DNA of 64,000 nucleotides, from contig OZ252002.1 of NCBI GenBank assembly GCA_965247265.1, forward strand, positions 620,001 through 684,000, written 5' to 3'. Positions 1-8,533 of this stretch are shown here, one piece after another. Source of the DNA: G965247265 sp965247265. GTDB taxonomy: Bacteria > Pseudomonadota > Gammaproteobacteria > UBA4575. Under the pieces are notes generated by a model. The model was not told the origin of the DNA. It did not search any database and was given only the letters and a program-made list of their open reading frames with translations. A program made the translations under genes and the position numbers. Each line of letters begins with the position of its first letter. Within the stretch, counting starts at the first letter, position 1.

Positions 1-1128
1 ATTATCGGTATCCATATGATGGGGATTTCATCGGTACTGGGGGCCATCAACATCATTGTTACCATCTTCAACCTACGGACACCGGGCATGACCTTGATGA
101 AAATGCCCTTATTCGTCTGGACCTGGTTAATCACCGCCTTTCTGCTCATCATGGTCATGCCGGTGCTGGCGGGGGCGGTCACCATGATGCTCACCGATCG
201 CCATTTCGGCACCAGTTTTTTTTCAGCGGCGGGCGGCGGCGATCCAGTTATGTTTCAGCACGTTTTCTGGTTCTTCGGACACCCGGAAGTCTACATCTTG
301 ATCCTGCCAGGCTTTGGCATCGCCTCACAGATCATCCCCACGTTCGCCCGTAAGAAGCTGTTCGGTTATCACTCGATGGTATTCGCGACCGCTGCGATCG
401 CATTTTTATCTTTTATCGTCTGGGGCCATCACATGTTCACCACCGGCATGCCACTGGCGACTGAATTGTTCTTCATGTATGCGACGATGTTGATCGCGGT
501 TCCCACCGGGGTGAAGGTGTTTAACTGGGTGGCCACCATGTGGCGTGGCTCCATGACCTTCGAAACACCCATGTTGTTTGCCCTCGGCTTCGTCATATTG
601 TTTACCATCGGCGGTTTCTCCGGGCTCATGCTGGCCCTGGTGCCGGCCGATTTTCAATACCACGACACCTTTTTCGTGGTGGCGCACTTCCACTATGTTC
701 TATATCCAGGCGCCATCTTCGGCATGATGGCGGCGGCCTATTACTGGTTGCCCAAATGGACTGGCCACATGTACGACGAGCGTCTGGGAAAGATCCACTT
801 CTGGACCGCGGTGATTGCGGTCAACCTGACCTTTTTCCCAATGCATTTTACTGGTCTTGCCGGCATGCCAAGACGGATTGTGGATTACTCCCCGCTATTC
901 GCCGATTTCAATATGGTTTCCAGCATCGGTGCCGGACTCCTGGGTCTGACCCAGGTTCTGTTTCTGTACATTGTAATCAAGACCATACGCGGCGGGGAGC
1001 CGGCAAGCACCCGGGTCTGGGAGGGTGCGGAAGGTCTGGAGTGGACTGTCCCGTCACCGGCACCACATCACACGTTCGAGACGCCACCGCCATTCCCACC
1101 GGTTATGGAAAGCGACGTCAATGAATAG
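1..1128 (+). CDS. ctaD: Cytochrome c oxidase subunit I, aa3 type (5' end outside window)
   Basis: This is the C-terminal part of the catalytic subunit of a haem-copper oxidase, which reduces O2 to water and pumps protons across the inner membrane. The reading frame is open from base 1, so the gene starts upstream. The CuB ligand and cross-linked tyrosine lie in HPEVY (His codon at 280, Tyr at 292). The CuB His pair is at 427-432. The haem a3 and haem a ligands lie in AHFHY (His codons at 685 and 691). A lysine in PTGVKVF fits the K proton channel of A-type oxidases. Transmembrane helices fill the sequence and the tail is Pro/Glu rich. Subunit II is expected upstream but is not visible. ctaG follows after 12 bases, and the family assignment is secure. 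Confidence 0.97.
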   Translation: MIGIHMMGISSVLGAINIIVTIFNLRTPGMTLMKMPLFVWTWLITAFLLIMVMPVLAGAVTMMLTDRHFGTSFFSAAGGGDPVMFQHVFWFFGHPEVYILILPGFGIASQIIPTFARKKLFGYHSMVFATAAIAFLSFIVWGHHMFTTGMPLATELFFMYATMLIAVPTGVKVFNWVATMWRGSMTFETPMLFALGFVILFTIGGFSGLMLALVPADFQYHDTFFVVAHFHYVLYPGAIFGMMAAAYYWLPKWTGHMYDERLGKIHFWTAVIAVNLTFFPMHFTGLAGMPRRIVDYSPLFADFNMVSSIGAGLLGLTQVLFLYIVIKTIRGGEPASTRVWEGAEGLEWTVPSPAPHHTFETPPPFPPVMESDVNE

Positions 1129-1140
1129 GAACGCCTTTCG

Positions 1141-1713
1141 ATGACCGAGACCCGCAACAATCAGCGCAAGCATTTAGTCCTGCTTTGTTCACTGGCATTG
1201 GCTATGTTTGGGTTTGCTTTTGCCCTGGTACCGCTTTACGAGGTCTTTTGCGAGGTGACCGGGCTGAACGGCAAAACCTCAGGGCGCGCGGCTGATCCCG
1301 CCGCAATCTCGCAAGTCTCCGATCGTGAAGTGACGATCCAGTTCCTGGGCCACGTTGGTAACGGCATGCCCTGGGAATTCCGGCCAACCGAATATCAGAT
1401 GCGGGTCCGACTGGGGGAAATCAACACCACCGATTACTACGCCCGCAACCGCGCTGCCCAGTCGGTGACCGGACAAGCCGTGCCCAGCGTGAGCCCGGGC
1501 TACGCCGCTAAGTATCTGAATAAGGTCGAATGTTTTTGCTTCAGTCAGCAGCGCCTGGAGGCCGGTGAAGACCAGAATATGCCCGTGAGGTTCTATGTCG
1601 GCGACGATCTGCCGGAGGAGATCCACACCCTTACCCTGTCCTACACCCTGTTTAAGGTACCCGCGGTTCAGAACACAAATTCCGTTGCCAAGCTTGCGAA
1701 TAATCAGCCATGA
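1141..1713 (+). CDS. ctaG: Cytochrome c oxidase assembly protein CtaG/Cox11 (CuB insertion)
   Basis: Cox11-type proteins deliver copper to the CuB site of subunit I from the periplasmic side. The 190-residue product has one N-terminal transmembrane segment (about residues 12-32) after a basic stretch. The periplasmic domain carries the copper-binding motif CFCF near residues 131-134 and the conserved end SYTLFKV. Length is normal for the family. It starts 12 bases after ctaD and its stop overlaps the ctaE start by 4 bases, so the three genes are cotranscribed. This is the usual place for the gene in proteobacterial cox operons. Confidence 0.95.
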   Translation: MTETRNNQRKHLVLLCSLALAMFGFAFALVPLYEVFCEVTGLNGKTSGRAADPAAISQVSDREVTIQFLGHVGNGMPWEFRPTEYQMRVRLGEINTTDYYARNRAAQSVTGQAVPSVSPGYAAKYLNKVECFCFSQQRLEAGEDQNMPVRFYVGDDLPEEIHTLTLSYTLFKVPAVQNTNSVAKLANNQP

Positions 1714-2594
1714 GTGACGCACCCCGCTATCACGTCCCACACTCGAGCCCCTGGCCCATTATCGGCTCCACCGCGCTTTTTGTAACCGCTTTCGGCGCGG
1801 TCATCTTCATCCACCAGAGCACCGAGAAAGTCGCAGCCGAAGGCAACTTCGGGCAACCGATCTTCTTCATCGGGCTGGCCCTGATCGCATTCATGATGTT
1901 CGGCTGGTTTGGGATCGTCATCAGGGAATCTGTCAAAGGCATGAACAGTGGTTTGATGGACCGTTCGTATCGGATGGGCATGGCCTGGTTCATCGTCTCA
2001 GAAGTCATGTTCTTCGCCGCCTTCTTCGGCGCGCTTTTTTACGCGCGGATCATTTCTGTGCCATGGCTGGCCGGAGCAGGCAATAATCTGGAAACACACA
2101 TGCTGTTGTGGCCCGACTTCGCCGACACCTGGCCGCTGTTTATGACCCCGAGTGGCGGTGCAACCGAGGCGATGGAGGCGTGGGGTTTGCCTTTCATCAA
2201 CACCGTCATTTTGGTCAGCAGCAGCGTCACCGTCACGTTTGCCCATTGGGCGTTGAAAAAAAACCAAAGATTACCGTTACAAATCTGGCTGGCCATTACC
2301 GTGGCGCTGGGTGCGACCTTCCTGACCCTTCAGGTCGTTGAGTACATACATGCCTACAACGAGTTGGGCCTGGGCCTGGGAGCCGGAATTTACGGCTCGA
2401 CCTTCTTTATGCTGACCGGCTTCCACGGCGCGCACGTGACTATGGGAACGATCATGCTGACGGTCATGTTGCTGCGTTGTTTCAGGGGACATTTCACCCC
2501 AGAAAACCATTTCGCCTTTGAAGCGGTGAGCTGGTACTGGCACTTCGTGGATGTGATCTGGCTGTTTCTGTTTACATTTGTCTATTGGTTTTAG
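1710..2594 (+). CDS. ctaE: Cytochrome c oxidase subunit III
   Basis: Subunit III stabilises the oxidase core and the proton uptake path. The 294-residue product has seven predicted membrane segments. It shows the family features: an N-terminal YHVPHSSPWP, a helix with WFIVSEVMFF, TGFHGAHVTMG, and a C-terminal WYWHFVDVIWLFLF. Start and stop are clear, with a 4-base overlap with ctaG. Its TAG stop (2592-2594) overlaps the minus-strand TAA of a broken DUF2909 gene (2591-2593). That points to an older tail-to-tail arrangement, before the act genes arrived downstream. Confidence 0.96.
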   Translation: MSDAPRYHVPHSSPWPIIGSTALFVTAFGAVIFIHQSTEKVAAEGNFGQPIFFIGLALIAFMMFGWFGIVIRESVKGMNSGLMDRSYRMGMAWFIVSEVMFFAAFFGALFYARIISVPWLAGAGNNLETHMLLWPDFADTWPLFMTPSGGATEAMEAWGLPFINTVILVSSSVTVTFAHWALKKNQRLPLQIWLAITVALGATFLTLQVVEYIHAYNELGLGLGAGIYGSTFFMLTGFHGAHVTMGTIMLTVMLLRCFRGHFTPENHFAFEAVSWYWHFVDVIWLFLFTFVYWF

Positions 2595-2645
2595 ATGAAT
2601 TTGCTCATAAACCCCAACGCCAAAAGAACAAACGATCCTCGTAAA
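2591..2645 (-). pseudogene. 3' remnant of a DUF2909 (twin-transmembrane) gene
   Basis: Read on the minus strand, this stretch ends in codons for VLLALGFMSKFI and a stop. The intact DUF2909 gene at 11957-12142 ends in VLLALGFMSKYV. Over about 45 bases the two differ at five or six positions, then the similarity stops abruptly toward the gldC start. No reading frame of gene length remains. I read it as the tail of a gene cut off when the gldC-act block entered the cox operon. Only the similarity is seen directly; the history is inferred. Confidence 0.7.
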
Positions 2646-2658
2646 ACAAGCGAACAGG

Positions 2659-3006
2659 ATGATGTCAAGAACCGCAGAAATCAAACTGACCGTCGACCTT
2701 GATGCCGACGACTTGCCGACTCGAATCGAATGGCAAGCCTCAGAAGGGCAAGAAAACGGCCCGGTGTTGTGTCAGTCGATGATGCTTTCAGTTTGGGACA
2801 ATGAGAACAAGACGACGGCCGCGATCGATCTATGGATTAAAGATACAAGCATCGACGACATGAACCTTTATTTCTACCAGGTGATCCACAAGATGGCGGA
2901 CACCTATTTGCGGGCGACAAAGAATACGGACATGGCCAATTCGATCCACGAGTTTGGCGAAGGGTTTGGCGAAACCCTGGGATTGGTAAGTCGGAGTGAG
3001 AAGTAG
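2659..3006 (+). CDS. gldC: GldC-like protein
   Basis: The 115-residue soluble protein resembles GldC, a small protein named from gliding motility of Bacteroidetes. It has the family pattern: an N-terminal strand ending in a LPTRIEW-like segment, a MMLSVWD segment, IDLWIKD, then a helix with FYQVIHKMADTYLRAT. There is no signal peptide or membrane segment. The biochemical role of GldC is not established. It sits 64 bases after ctaE and directly abuts actA (stop at 3006, next start at 3007), so it belongs to the act transcription unit here. Two ATG codons (2659 and 2662) are possible starts. No other gliding gene is in the window. Confidence 0.75.
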   Translation: MMSRTAEIKLTVDLDADDLPTRIEWQASEGQENGPVLCQSMMLSVWDNENKTTAAIDLWIKDTSIDDMNLYFYQVIHKMADTYLRATKNTDMANSIHEFGEGFGETLGLVSRSEK

Positions 3007-3603
3007 ATGAACGTTTCCATTGTTCCGGCATTAAGAGTACTCAAACCAGCGGCATTGATCAGTGCCGTCACATTGTTCGGCCTGGTGCTGGGTTATTGGG
3101 CGAACGCGGCCTTCCTTCCCGGTACCAGTCCGGAACAACCCATCGCGTTCAGCCACAGGGTCCACGCAGGCGAAAACGAGATTCCGTGCATGTATTGCCA
3201 CACCCAGGCGCGCCGTTCCATATCCGCCGGGGTACCCAGCGTCTCGAAATGCGTAGGCTGTCATAACGAAATCGCAACGCAGCGACCACAGATACGCAAG
3301 CTGATAAATTACTGGCAAAGCAAGGAGCCCATCCCATGGATCAAAGTTCATGATCTGCCGGATTTCGTTCACTTTACCCATAAACGCCACGTGAGTGAGT
3401 ACGCACGCGACCTTGGAATTGAGTGTCAGACCTGTCACGGACCCGTTGAAACCATGGACGTAATCAGTCTTGCCAGCGCGGGGGGGTTGACGGAGGCCGT
3501 AGGCCTTAACGGTGGGTCGGCTATGAGAATGGGTGTGTGCCTCAACTGCCATAAGCAACACGAGGTGGAGAACGGCCTGGACTGCTGGACCTGTCATAAG
3601 TAG
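3007..3603 (+). CDS. actA: Alternative complex III subunit ActA, pentahaem cytochrome c
   Basis: ActA is the periplasmic multihaem electron carrier of alternative complex III, the quinol oxidase that replaces the bc1 complex. The 198-residue product has an N-terminal membrane anchor (about residues 15-38). It has five CXXCH haem-binding motifs, at residues 61, 82, 140, 178 and 193, the number known for ActA. Extra histidines between them can act as distal ligands. It starts right after gldC and is followed 14 bases later by actB1. Motif count and gene order make the call firm. Confidence 0.93.
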   Translation: MNVSIVPALRVLKPAALISAVTLFGLVLGYWANAAFLPGTSPEQPIAFSHRVHAGENEIPCMYCHTQARRSISAGVPSVSKCVGCHNEIATQRPQIRKLINYWQSKEPIPWIKVHDLPDFVHFTHKRHVSEYARDLGIECQTCHGPVETMDVISLASAGGLTEAVGLNGGSAMRMGVCLNCHKQHEVENGLDCWTCHK

Positions 3604-3617
3604 GAGATGAACGCACA

Positions 3618-5906
3618 ATGCCGAATATAGATCGCAGAGAATTTCTTAAGCTGGTGGGCGCGGGCAGCGCCGGCGTAGGTGCCGGGTTCATGCTGAGGGC
3701 ATCGATCAAGCACCCGACAGAGTATCTGATCCCCCATGTGGTGGCACCCGAGGATTTCAGCACCGGCATCGCCACCTGGTACAACACGGTATGCTCAATG
3801 TGCGCGGCCGGATGTGGTATTTCCGTACGCACCCGCGAGGGACGGGCCAAAAAAATCGAGGGCAATCCGAACCATCCCGTCAATCAGGGTCGGCTTTGCG
3901 CTCTCGGCCAGGCAGGGCTACAGGTCTTGTACAACCCCGATCGGCTGACCGGCCCGTTAATGCAAACCGCAGAGCGTGGGTCCATGTCGTTCGCGCAAAT
4001 CACCTGGGAAGAGGGCTTAAGCAAAGTCGCGGCCCGCCTGGATTTGCTGAAAGCAGCACAACGGGGCAACCGCGTTTGTATGCTGAGCCACGGTGTCCGG
4101 GGACACCTGGCACAGCTATTCGAACTCTTTATGGAACAACTGGGTTCTGGGCGACTGCTGCACTATGATTTCGACCATCCGCACACCTTGTATGAAGCTA
4201 ACCGACGTTTTTTTGGCGAGGAGCGCCTGCCTTATTACGATTTAAAGAATAGCCGCTATCTGTTGTCCTTCGGCGCCGATTATCTCGGCAATTGGATTTC
4301 ACCGGTACACCACAGTCTCGGCTTTGGCCAAAGCCGCCAGGGTGGCGATGTCAGGGGACGGTTTGTACAAATCGAACCAAGAATGTCGCTGAGCGGTGCT
4401 GCCGCCGATGAGTGGATTGCCGCCAACCCTGGTACAGAGGGTATTTTAGCCCTGGGCCTGGCGCACCACATTGTCTCGAAAGGACATTACCAGGGAGCGG
4501 ATCGCGAAGACTGGGCAGCAGCACTTGCGGGTTATACCACAAGTGCGGTCGCCGAACAGACCGGTGTCCCGGCCGACACCATTACCCGCATGGCTGACAC
4601 TTTTGTCCATACATCCCCAAGTCTTGCCATTGGTGGCGGCAGTGCGTCTAATCACAGCAACGGTGTCGACACTCTGGTCGCGGTCAATGCACTCAATTAC
4701 CTGGTTGGAAACCTCGGCAAGGCCGGTGGCCTGGTGTTCAACCCGGAACCTGCGGGTCCGGTTCCGCCTGCGCGCCAGGCCAGTTATCGGACAATGCTCG
4801 AACTCGCAGAGGACGTGCGGCAGGGCAACATTGAGGTCCTGATCCTCAACGGCACCAACCCGGTGTTTACTCTGCCGTCGACCGAGTTCCGGGAAGCGAT
4901 CTCGGAGATACCGCTGATTGTAAGCCTATCGAGTTTCATGGATGAAACCACGGCGCTGGCCGACGTCATCCTGCCAAGTCATACCTACCTCGAAAGCTGG
5001 GGCGACGACTTCCCGGAACCGGCCGTGGGGTTTTCCACCGGTACCATTTCGCAACCCGTGGTTTCGCCACTGTACAACACCCGATCGACTGGAGACATCC
5101 TGCTGCAACTGGCACAACAGATCGGCTTAAGTGAAGCCATCCCGTGGCGCGACATGGAAGACTATCTCAAGGATGGCTGGCGCCGGATCTATACCCGTGG
5201 TGGGCTGGTTCAGTCGGAGAGTTTTGAGTCTTTCTGGACGTCGGTGTTGAAGGCCGGTGTATGGGGAGAAAACACACACCGCGCGCCGGCGTTTGTCCTA
5301 GACAAGAGTGTCATCGACAGCATCGGTGTCAAGGCCCCGGTGTTCTCCGGGCCGAGCGAGACTTATCCCTTTATCCTCCACCCTTATGTTTCGAGTACCC
5401 TGCACGACGGCCGCGCCGCTAATCTTCCCTGGATGCAGGAACTACCGGACCCCTTGACCAGTGTGGTGTACGGATCCTGGGTGGAAATAAACCCAGCGAC
5501 TGCCAGGGAACTGGGGTTGACTGAAGGAGATCTTGTCGACGTCGAGTCGCCACACGGGCAGATCCGCGTGCCGGTTTACGTTTATCCGGCCATTATGCCC
5601 GGCGTCATCGCGATGCCCATTGGACAAGGTCACGTTGAGTATGGTCGTTATGCCAGCAACCGCGGCGCCAACCCTATTGAAATTCTCAGTCCTGAGGTAG
5701 ATCAGGGAACCGGTGCCCTTGCCTCGAGCGCCACCCGGGTGAAGGTCGCAACCACCGGGCGACGGGTCGAACTCATCAAGACCGGGGGCAACTCGCGTGA
5801 ACTCGGCAGAGAGATCATACAAACAACTCGGGGCGCGCCAGCCGGTAGCGCAGCGGGTCACAGCGCCAAACTGAACAATATTCCGATAACGGTGGTACCG
5901 ACATGA
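3618..5906 (+). CDS. actB: Alternative complex III subunit ActB, molybdopterin-oxidoreductase-like part (ActB1)
   Basis: This is the large peripheral subunit, related to molybdopterin oxidoreductases. The 762-residue product starts with a Tat-type motif (RREFLK, residues 6-11), so it is probably exported folded. Residues 59, 62, 66 and 94 are cysteines in a C-x2-C-x3-C-x27-C pattern, the N-terminal 4Fe-4S motif of this superfamily. The C-terminal 200 residues form the usual cap domain. In many ActB proteins this part is fused to the ferredoxin part and lacks these cysteines; here it is a separate gene and keeps them. It overlaps actB2 by 4 bases. Whether it binds a molybdenum cofactor cannot be told from sequence alone. 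Confidence 0.88.
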   Translation: MPNIDRREFLKLVGAGSAGVGAGFMLRASIKHPTEYLIPHVVAPEDFSTGIATWYNTVCSMCAAGCGISVRTREGRAKKIEGNPNHPVNQGRLCALGQAGLQVLYNPDRLTGPLMQTAERGSMSFAQITWEEGLSKVAARLDLLKAAQRGNRVCMLSHGVRGHLAQLFELFMEQLGSGRLLHYDFDHPHTLYEANRRFFGEERLPYYDLKNSRYLLSFGADYLGNWISPVHHSLGFGQSRQGGDVRGRFVQIEPRMSLSGAAADEWIAANPGTEGILALGLAHHIVSKGHYQGADREDWAAALAGYTTSAVAEQTGVPADTITRMADTFVHTSPSLAIGGGSASNHSNGVDTLVAVNALNYLVGNLGKAGGLVFNPEPAGPVPPARQASYRTMLELAEDVRQGNIEVLILNGTNPVFTLPSTEFREAISEIPLIVSLSSFMDETTALADVILPSHTYLESWGDDFPEPAVGFSTGTISQPVVSPLYNTRSTGDILLQLAQQIGLSEAIPWRDMEDYLKDGWRRIYTRGGLVQSESFESFWTSVLKAGVWGENTHRAPAFVLDKSVIDSIGVKAPVFSGPSETYPFILHPYVSSTLHDGRAANLPWMQELPDPLTSVVYGSWVEINPATARELGLTEGDLVDVESPHGQIRVPVYVYPAIMPGVIAMPIGQGHVEYGRYASNRGANPIEILSPEVDQGTGALASSATRVKVATTGRRVELIKTGGNSRELGREIIQTTRGAPAGSAAGHSAKLNNIPITVVPT

Positions 5907-6661
5907 GCATCCTGGAACGATTTACCGACAGCTGGCGGAAATATCGCAAGCCTGGCTATTACGATGAATTCGACTACCACTGGACGATGACCGTTGACCT
6001 GGACAAATGCACCGGTTGCGAGGCGTGCGTGACAGCCTGCCAGGCCGAGAACAATCTACCCATTGTGGGCGAGAAGGCATTCGCTGAGGGCAGGGAGATA
6101 AAGTGGATCCGCATCGAACGCTACTGGGAGGGCGAGTACCCGGACGTCAAGTTACGCTTCATGCCGATGATGTGCCAGCACTGCGATTCGGCGCCATGCG
6201 AAACAGTGTGTCCGGTAAGCGCCACTTATCACAACCAGGACGGTCTCAACACTCAGGTTTACAACCGTTGTATCGGCACGCGCTCGTGCGCGGTTTATTG
6301 TCCCTATGAGGTGAGGTACTTCAATTACAACGATCATCACTGGGACAGCCCGCTGGACCAGCAATTGAATCCTGACGTCACGGTGCGCGAAAAAGGGGTG
6401 ATGGAGAAATGCACATTCTGCATTCAGCGAATTCGCCAGGCCAAGGATCACGCCAAGGACGACGGCCGCAGGCGGGTGCGTGACGGCGAGGTGCAACCTG
6501 CCTGCGTACAGACTTGCCCCACCCAGGCCCTGGTCTTCGGCGATCGCAAGGACCCCGAAAGCCAGGTTGCCCAGTCGATGAACAATCCACGCGCGTACCG
6601 GGTGTTGAACGAGCTGAACACTGACTCGTCTGTGGTCTACCTCAAGAAAGTGGACGCATAA
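5903..6661 (+). CDS. actB: Alternative complex III subunit ActB, iron-sulfur part (ActB2)
   Basis: This 252-residue ferredoxin-like protein would carry electrons between the quinol site and the haems. Cysteine clusters run in order: CTGCEACVTAC from residue 36, then CQHCDSAPCETVC, then CIGTRSCAVYC, then CTFCIQR and CVQTC. That is enough for four Fe-S clusters, and the five-residue gap in CIGTRSC is typical of ActB proteins. There is no signal peptide, so it probably rides with Tat-exported ActB1. The start overlaps actB1 by 4 bases and actC follows after two bases. Confidence 0.9.
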   Translation: MSILERFTDSWRKYRKPGYYDEFDYHWTMTVDLDKCTGCEACVTACQAENNLPIVGEKAFAEGREIKWIRIERYWEGEYPDVKLRFMPMMCQHCDSAPCETVCPVSATYHNQDGLNTQVYNRCIGTRSCAVYCPYEVRYFNYNDHHWDSPLDQQLNPDVTVREKGVMEKCTFCIQRIRQAKDHAKDDGRRRVRDGEVQPACVQTCPTQALVFGDRKDPESQVAQSMNNPRAYRVLNELNTDSSVVYLKKVDA

Positions 6662-6663
6662 GT

Positions 6664-8025
6664 ATGAGCACGCAAGCTGAAACGAACGACCTGCAGTACG
6701 CCGACATCCATCGGGATGTCGTAAGGTCCATAGTAGAAACCGGGCCCAAGTACTATATCACGCTGGCCACCGCCATCGGCGTTACCCTGCTGTGCTTCTT
6801 TTTTCCCTGGTTCTATCAGCTCTATTATGGCATTGGCGCGGCCGGGGTGAATCACCCCCAAGTCTGGGGAACCTATCTCGCCAGCTTTATCTTTTGGATT
6901 GGCCTCAGCCATTCCGGTACCCTGCTGTCCTGCGTGCTGCATCTCACCAACAGTACCTGGCGTAAAGCCATGTATCGTAGCGCCGAGGCGATGACACTGT
7001 TTTCGCTGATAGTGGCCGCTATCTTTGTCATGGTGCACCTCGGGAGACCCTGGCTCATTCATTGGGCGCTGCCCTACCCGAATCAAATGGAAATGTGGCC
7101 CAATTTTCGCTCGCCGCTGCTGTTTGACGTCATGGCCATCGGCACCTATCTGACGGGCAGCTCTATTTTCATCTACATGGGCTCCATCCCCGATTTCGCC
7201 GCGGTCAGAGATCGCACCACGGGTTGGCGCAACACCATGTATACCTTGTTGTCGATGGGATGGCGCGGAACCGACACGGAGTGGCACCGATTACACTGGG
7301 CGTACACGTTTCTGGCGGTGCTCATCATTCCGCTGGCGGTATCGGTACACAGCATCGTGTCCTGGGATTTTGCCTTGTCTATCGTACCGGCGTTGCACCA
7401 GACCATCTTCGCACCGTATTTTGTGGTCGGCGCCATTTACTCGGGCACAGCCGGTATCGTCACCGTGATGTTCCTCTTAAGGAAATACATGGGCTTCGCG
7501 CAATACATCACTAAAGTGCATTTCGACAACCTGGGTAAACTGTTGCTGGTGCTGTCGTTGATCTGGACGTACATCAACGTGATCGAACTGTTTACCGGCT
7601 GGTATAGCGGGACATCCACCGAGCACGAGGCGCTGGCCTACAAATTATTCGGTTATTACGCGCCGCTGTACTGGGAGATGATCTTGTTCTGCGCGTTAGC
7701 ACCGCTGCTGTGCATTTTCAAACGTTTCAGAACCTCGTTCGTGCCCATGCTGATCCTGTCCATCGCGGTTAATATCGGCATGTACACGGAGCGTTTCCTC
7801 ATTGTCGGCACCTCACTGTCGCGGCAATACCTGCCGGACGCCTGGGGCGTGTACGTACCCAGTCTGCTTGAGCTCTCGATTATCGTCGGTTCCTTCGCGC
7901 TGTTTTCTACCCTGTTTCTCATTTTCGTCAAGATCTTCCCCAGCGTATCCATGTACGAAGTGAAAGAAACGATGGAAACCCCCAGGACGGAGCCCGCGGT
8001 CCCCCTGCAAGGAACCCCCGCATGA
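6664..8025 (+). CDS. actC: Alternative complex III subunit ActC, NrfD/PsrC-type membrane protein
   Basis: ActC is a large membrane subunit with a quinol site, of the NrfD/PsrC superfamily. The 453-residue product has about ten transmembrane helices. It contains family-typical segments such as HSGTLLS, HLGRPWL, WRGTDTEW and SIVSWDFA near the membrane-periplasm boundary. Length agrees with ActC. It lies two bases after actB2 and overlaps the actD start by 4 bases. actF is a second, shorter NrfD-like protein in the same operon, as expected for alternative complex III. Confidence 0.92.
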   Translation: MSTQAETNDLQYADIHRDVVRSIVETGPKYYITLATAIGVTLLCFFFPWFYQLYYGIGAAGVNHPQVWGTYLASFIFWIGLSHSGTLLSCVLHLTNSTWRKAMYRSAEAMTLFSLIVAAIFVMVHLGRPWLIHWALPYPNQMEMWPNFRSPLLFDVMAIGTYLTGSSIFIYMGSIPDFAAVRDRTTGWRNTMYTLLSMGWRGTDTEWHRLHWAYTFLAVLIIPLAVSVHSIVSWDFALSIVPALHQTIFAPYFVVGAIYSGTAGIVTVMFLLRKYMGFAQYITKVHFDNLGKLLLVLSLIWTYINVIELFTGWYSGTSTEHEALAYKLFGYYAPLYWEMILFCALAPLLCIFKRFRTSFVPMLILSIAVNIGMYTERFLIVGTSLSRQYLPDAWGVYVPSLLELSIIVGSFALFSTLFLIFVKIFPSVSMYEVKETMETPRTEPAVPLQGTPA

Positions 8026-8533
8026 CAAACTTCGCTGTAGGACTCTTTCATGGCCCAGACTCGGCGCTGGCTGCCGCCGGCACACTCAAGGGCGCTGGTT
8101 TCGCCACGCCTGAGTTGATATCACCTGTTCCCATGGAAGGCGTGGAAGAAGTGCTCGGTGAGAAAAAATCCGTGATCAAAAACTTTACTTTTTTTGGGGG
8201 CTGATTGGCGGGATGTCAGGTTTTTTGCTTGCTGCGGGTACCGCCGTGCTCTATCTGCACCCGACGGGGGGAAGGCCCATCATTACGATTCCACCGTTTC
8301 TGATTATCACCTACGAGGCAACCATTCTGTTCGGCATCCTGTTCACGGTACTGGGCTTTTTTATCAGTGCGCGACTTCCCGCTATCCGCGATCGAGTCTA
8401 CGTGCCGGAGGCAGCGGTGGACAAGTTTGCGGTAACGGTCAGCTGCGACGACGACGAACACTTCAAGCGCGCCGAGACCATTCTGCGAGAGGCGGGTGCC
8501 GAAGAGGTCCGGTCGGAGGAGGAAACAGGATGA
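8022..8533 (+). CDS. actD: Alternative complex III subunit ActD (DUF3341), interrupted by a frameshift
   Basis: ActD is a small membrane subunit of alternative complex III. The first 60 codons (8022-8204) give the DUF3341 start, then run into a TGA. The rest, two transmembrane helices and a conserved acidic C-terminus, continues in another frame to 8533. The break lies at seven T (8189-8195) followed by five G (8196-8200). One extra G would give FFGGLIGGMSGF and a 170-residue protein of normal length. The T run reads T-TTT-TTT in the original frame, so a -1 ribosomal slip would also restore the product (FFWGLIGG). A homopolymer sequencing error is the simplest explanation. The start overlaps actC and the stop overlaps actE, as in an intact operon. 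Confidence 0.8.

Noticed and set aside
8194..8529. Upstream extension of the actE frame
   Set aside because: It is the out-of-frame reading of actD; the actE start at 8530 overlaps the actD stop as expected.
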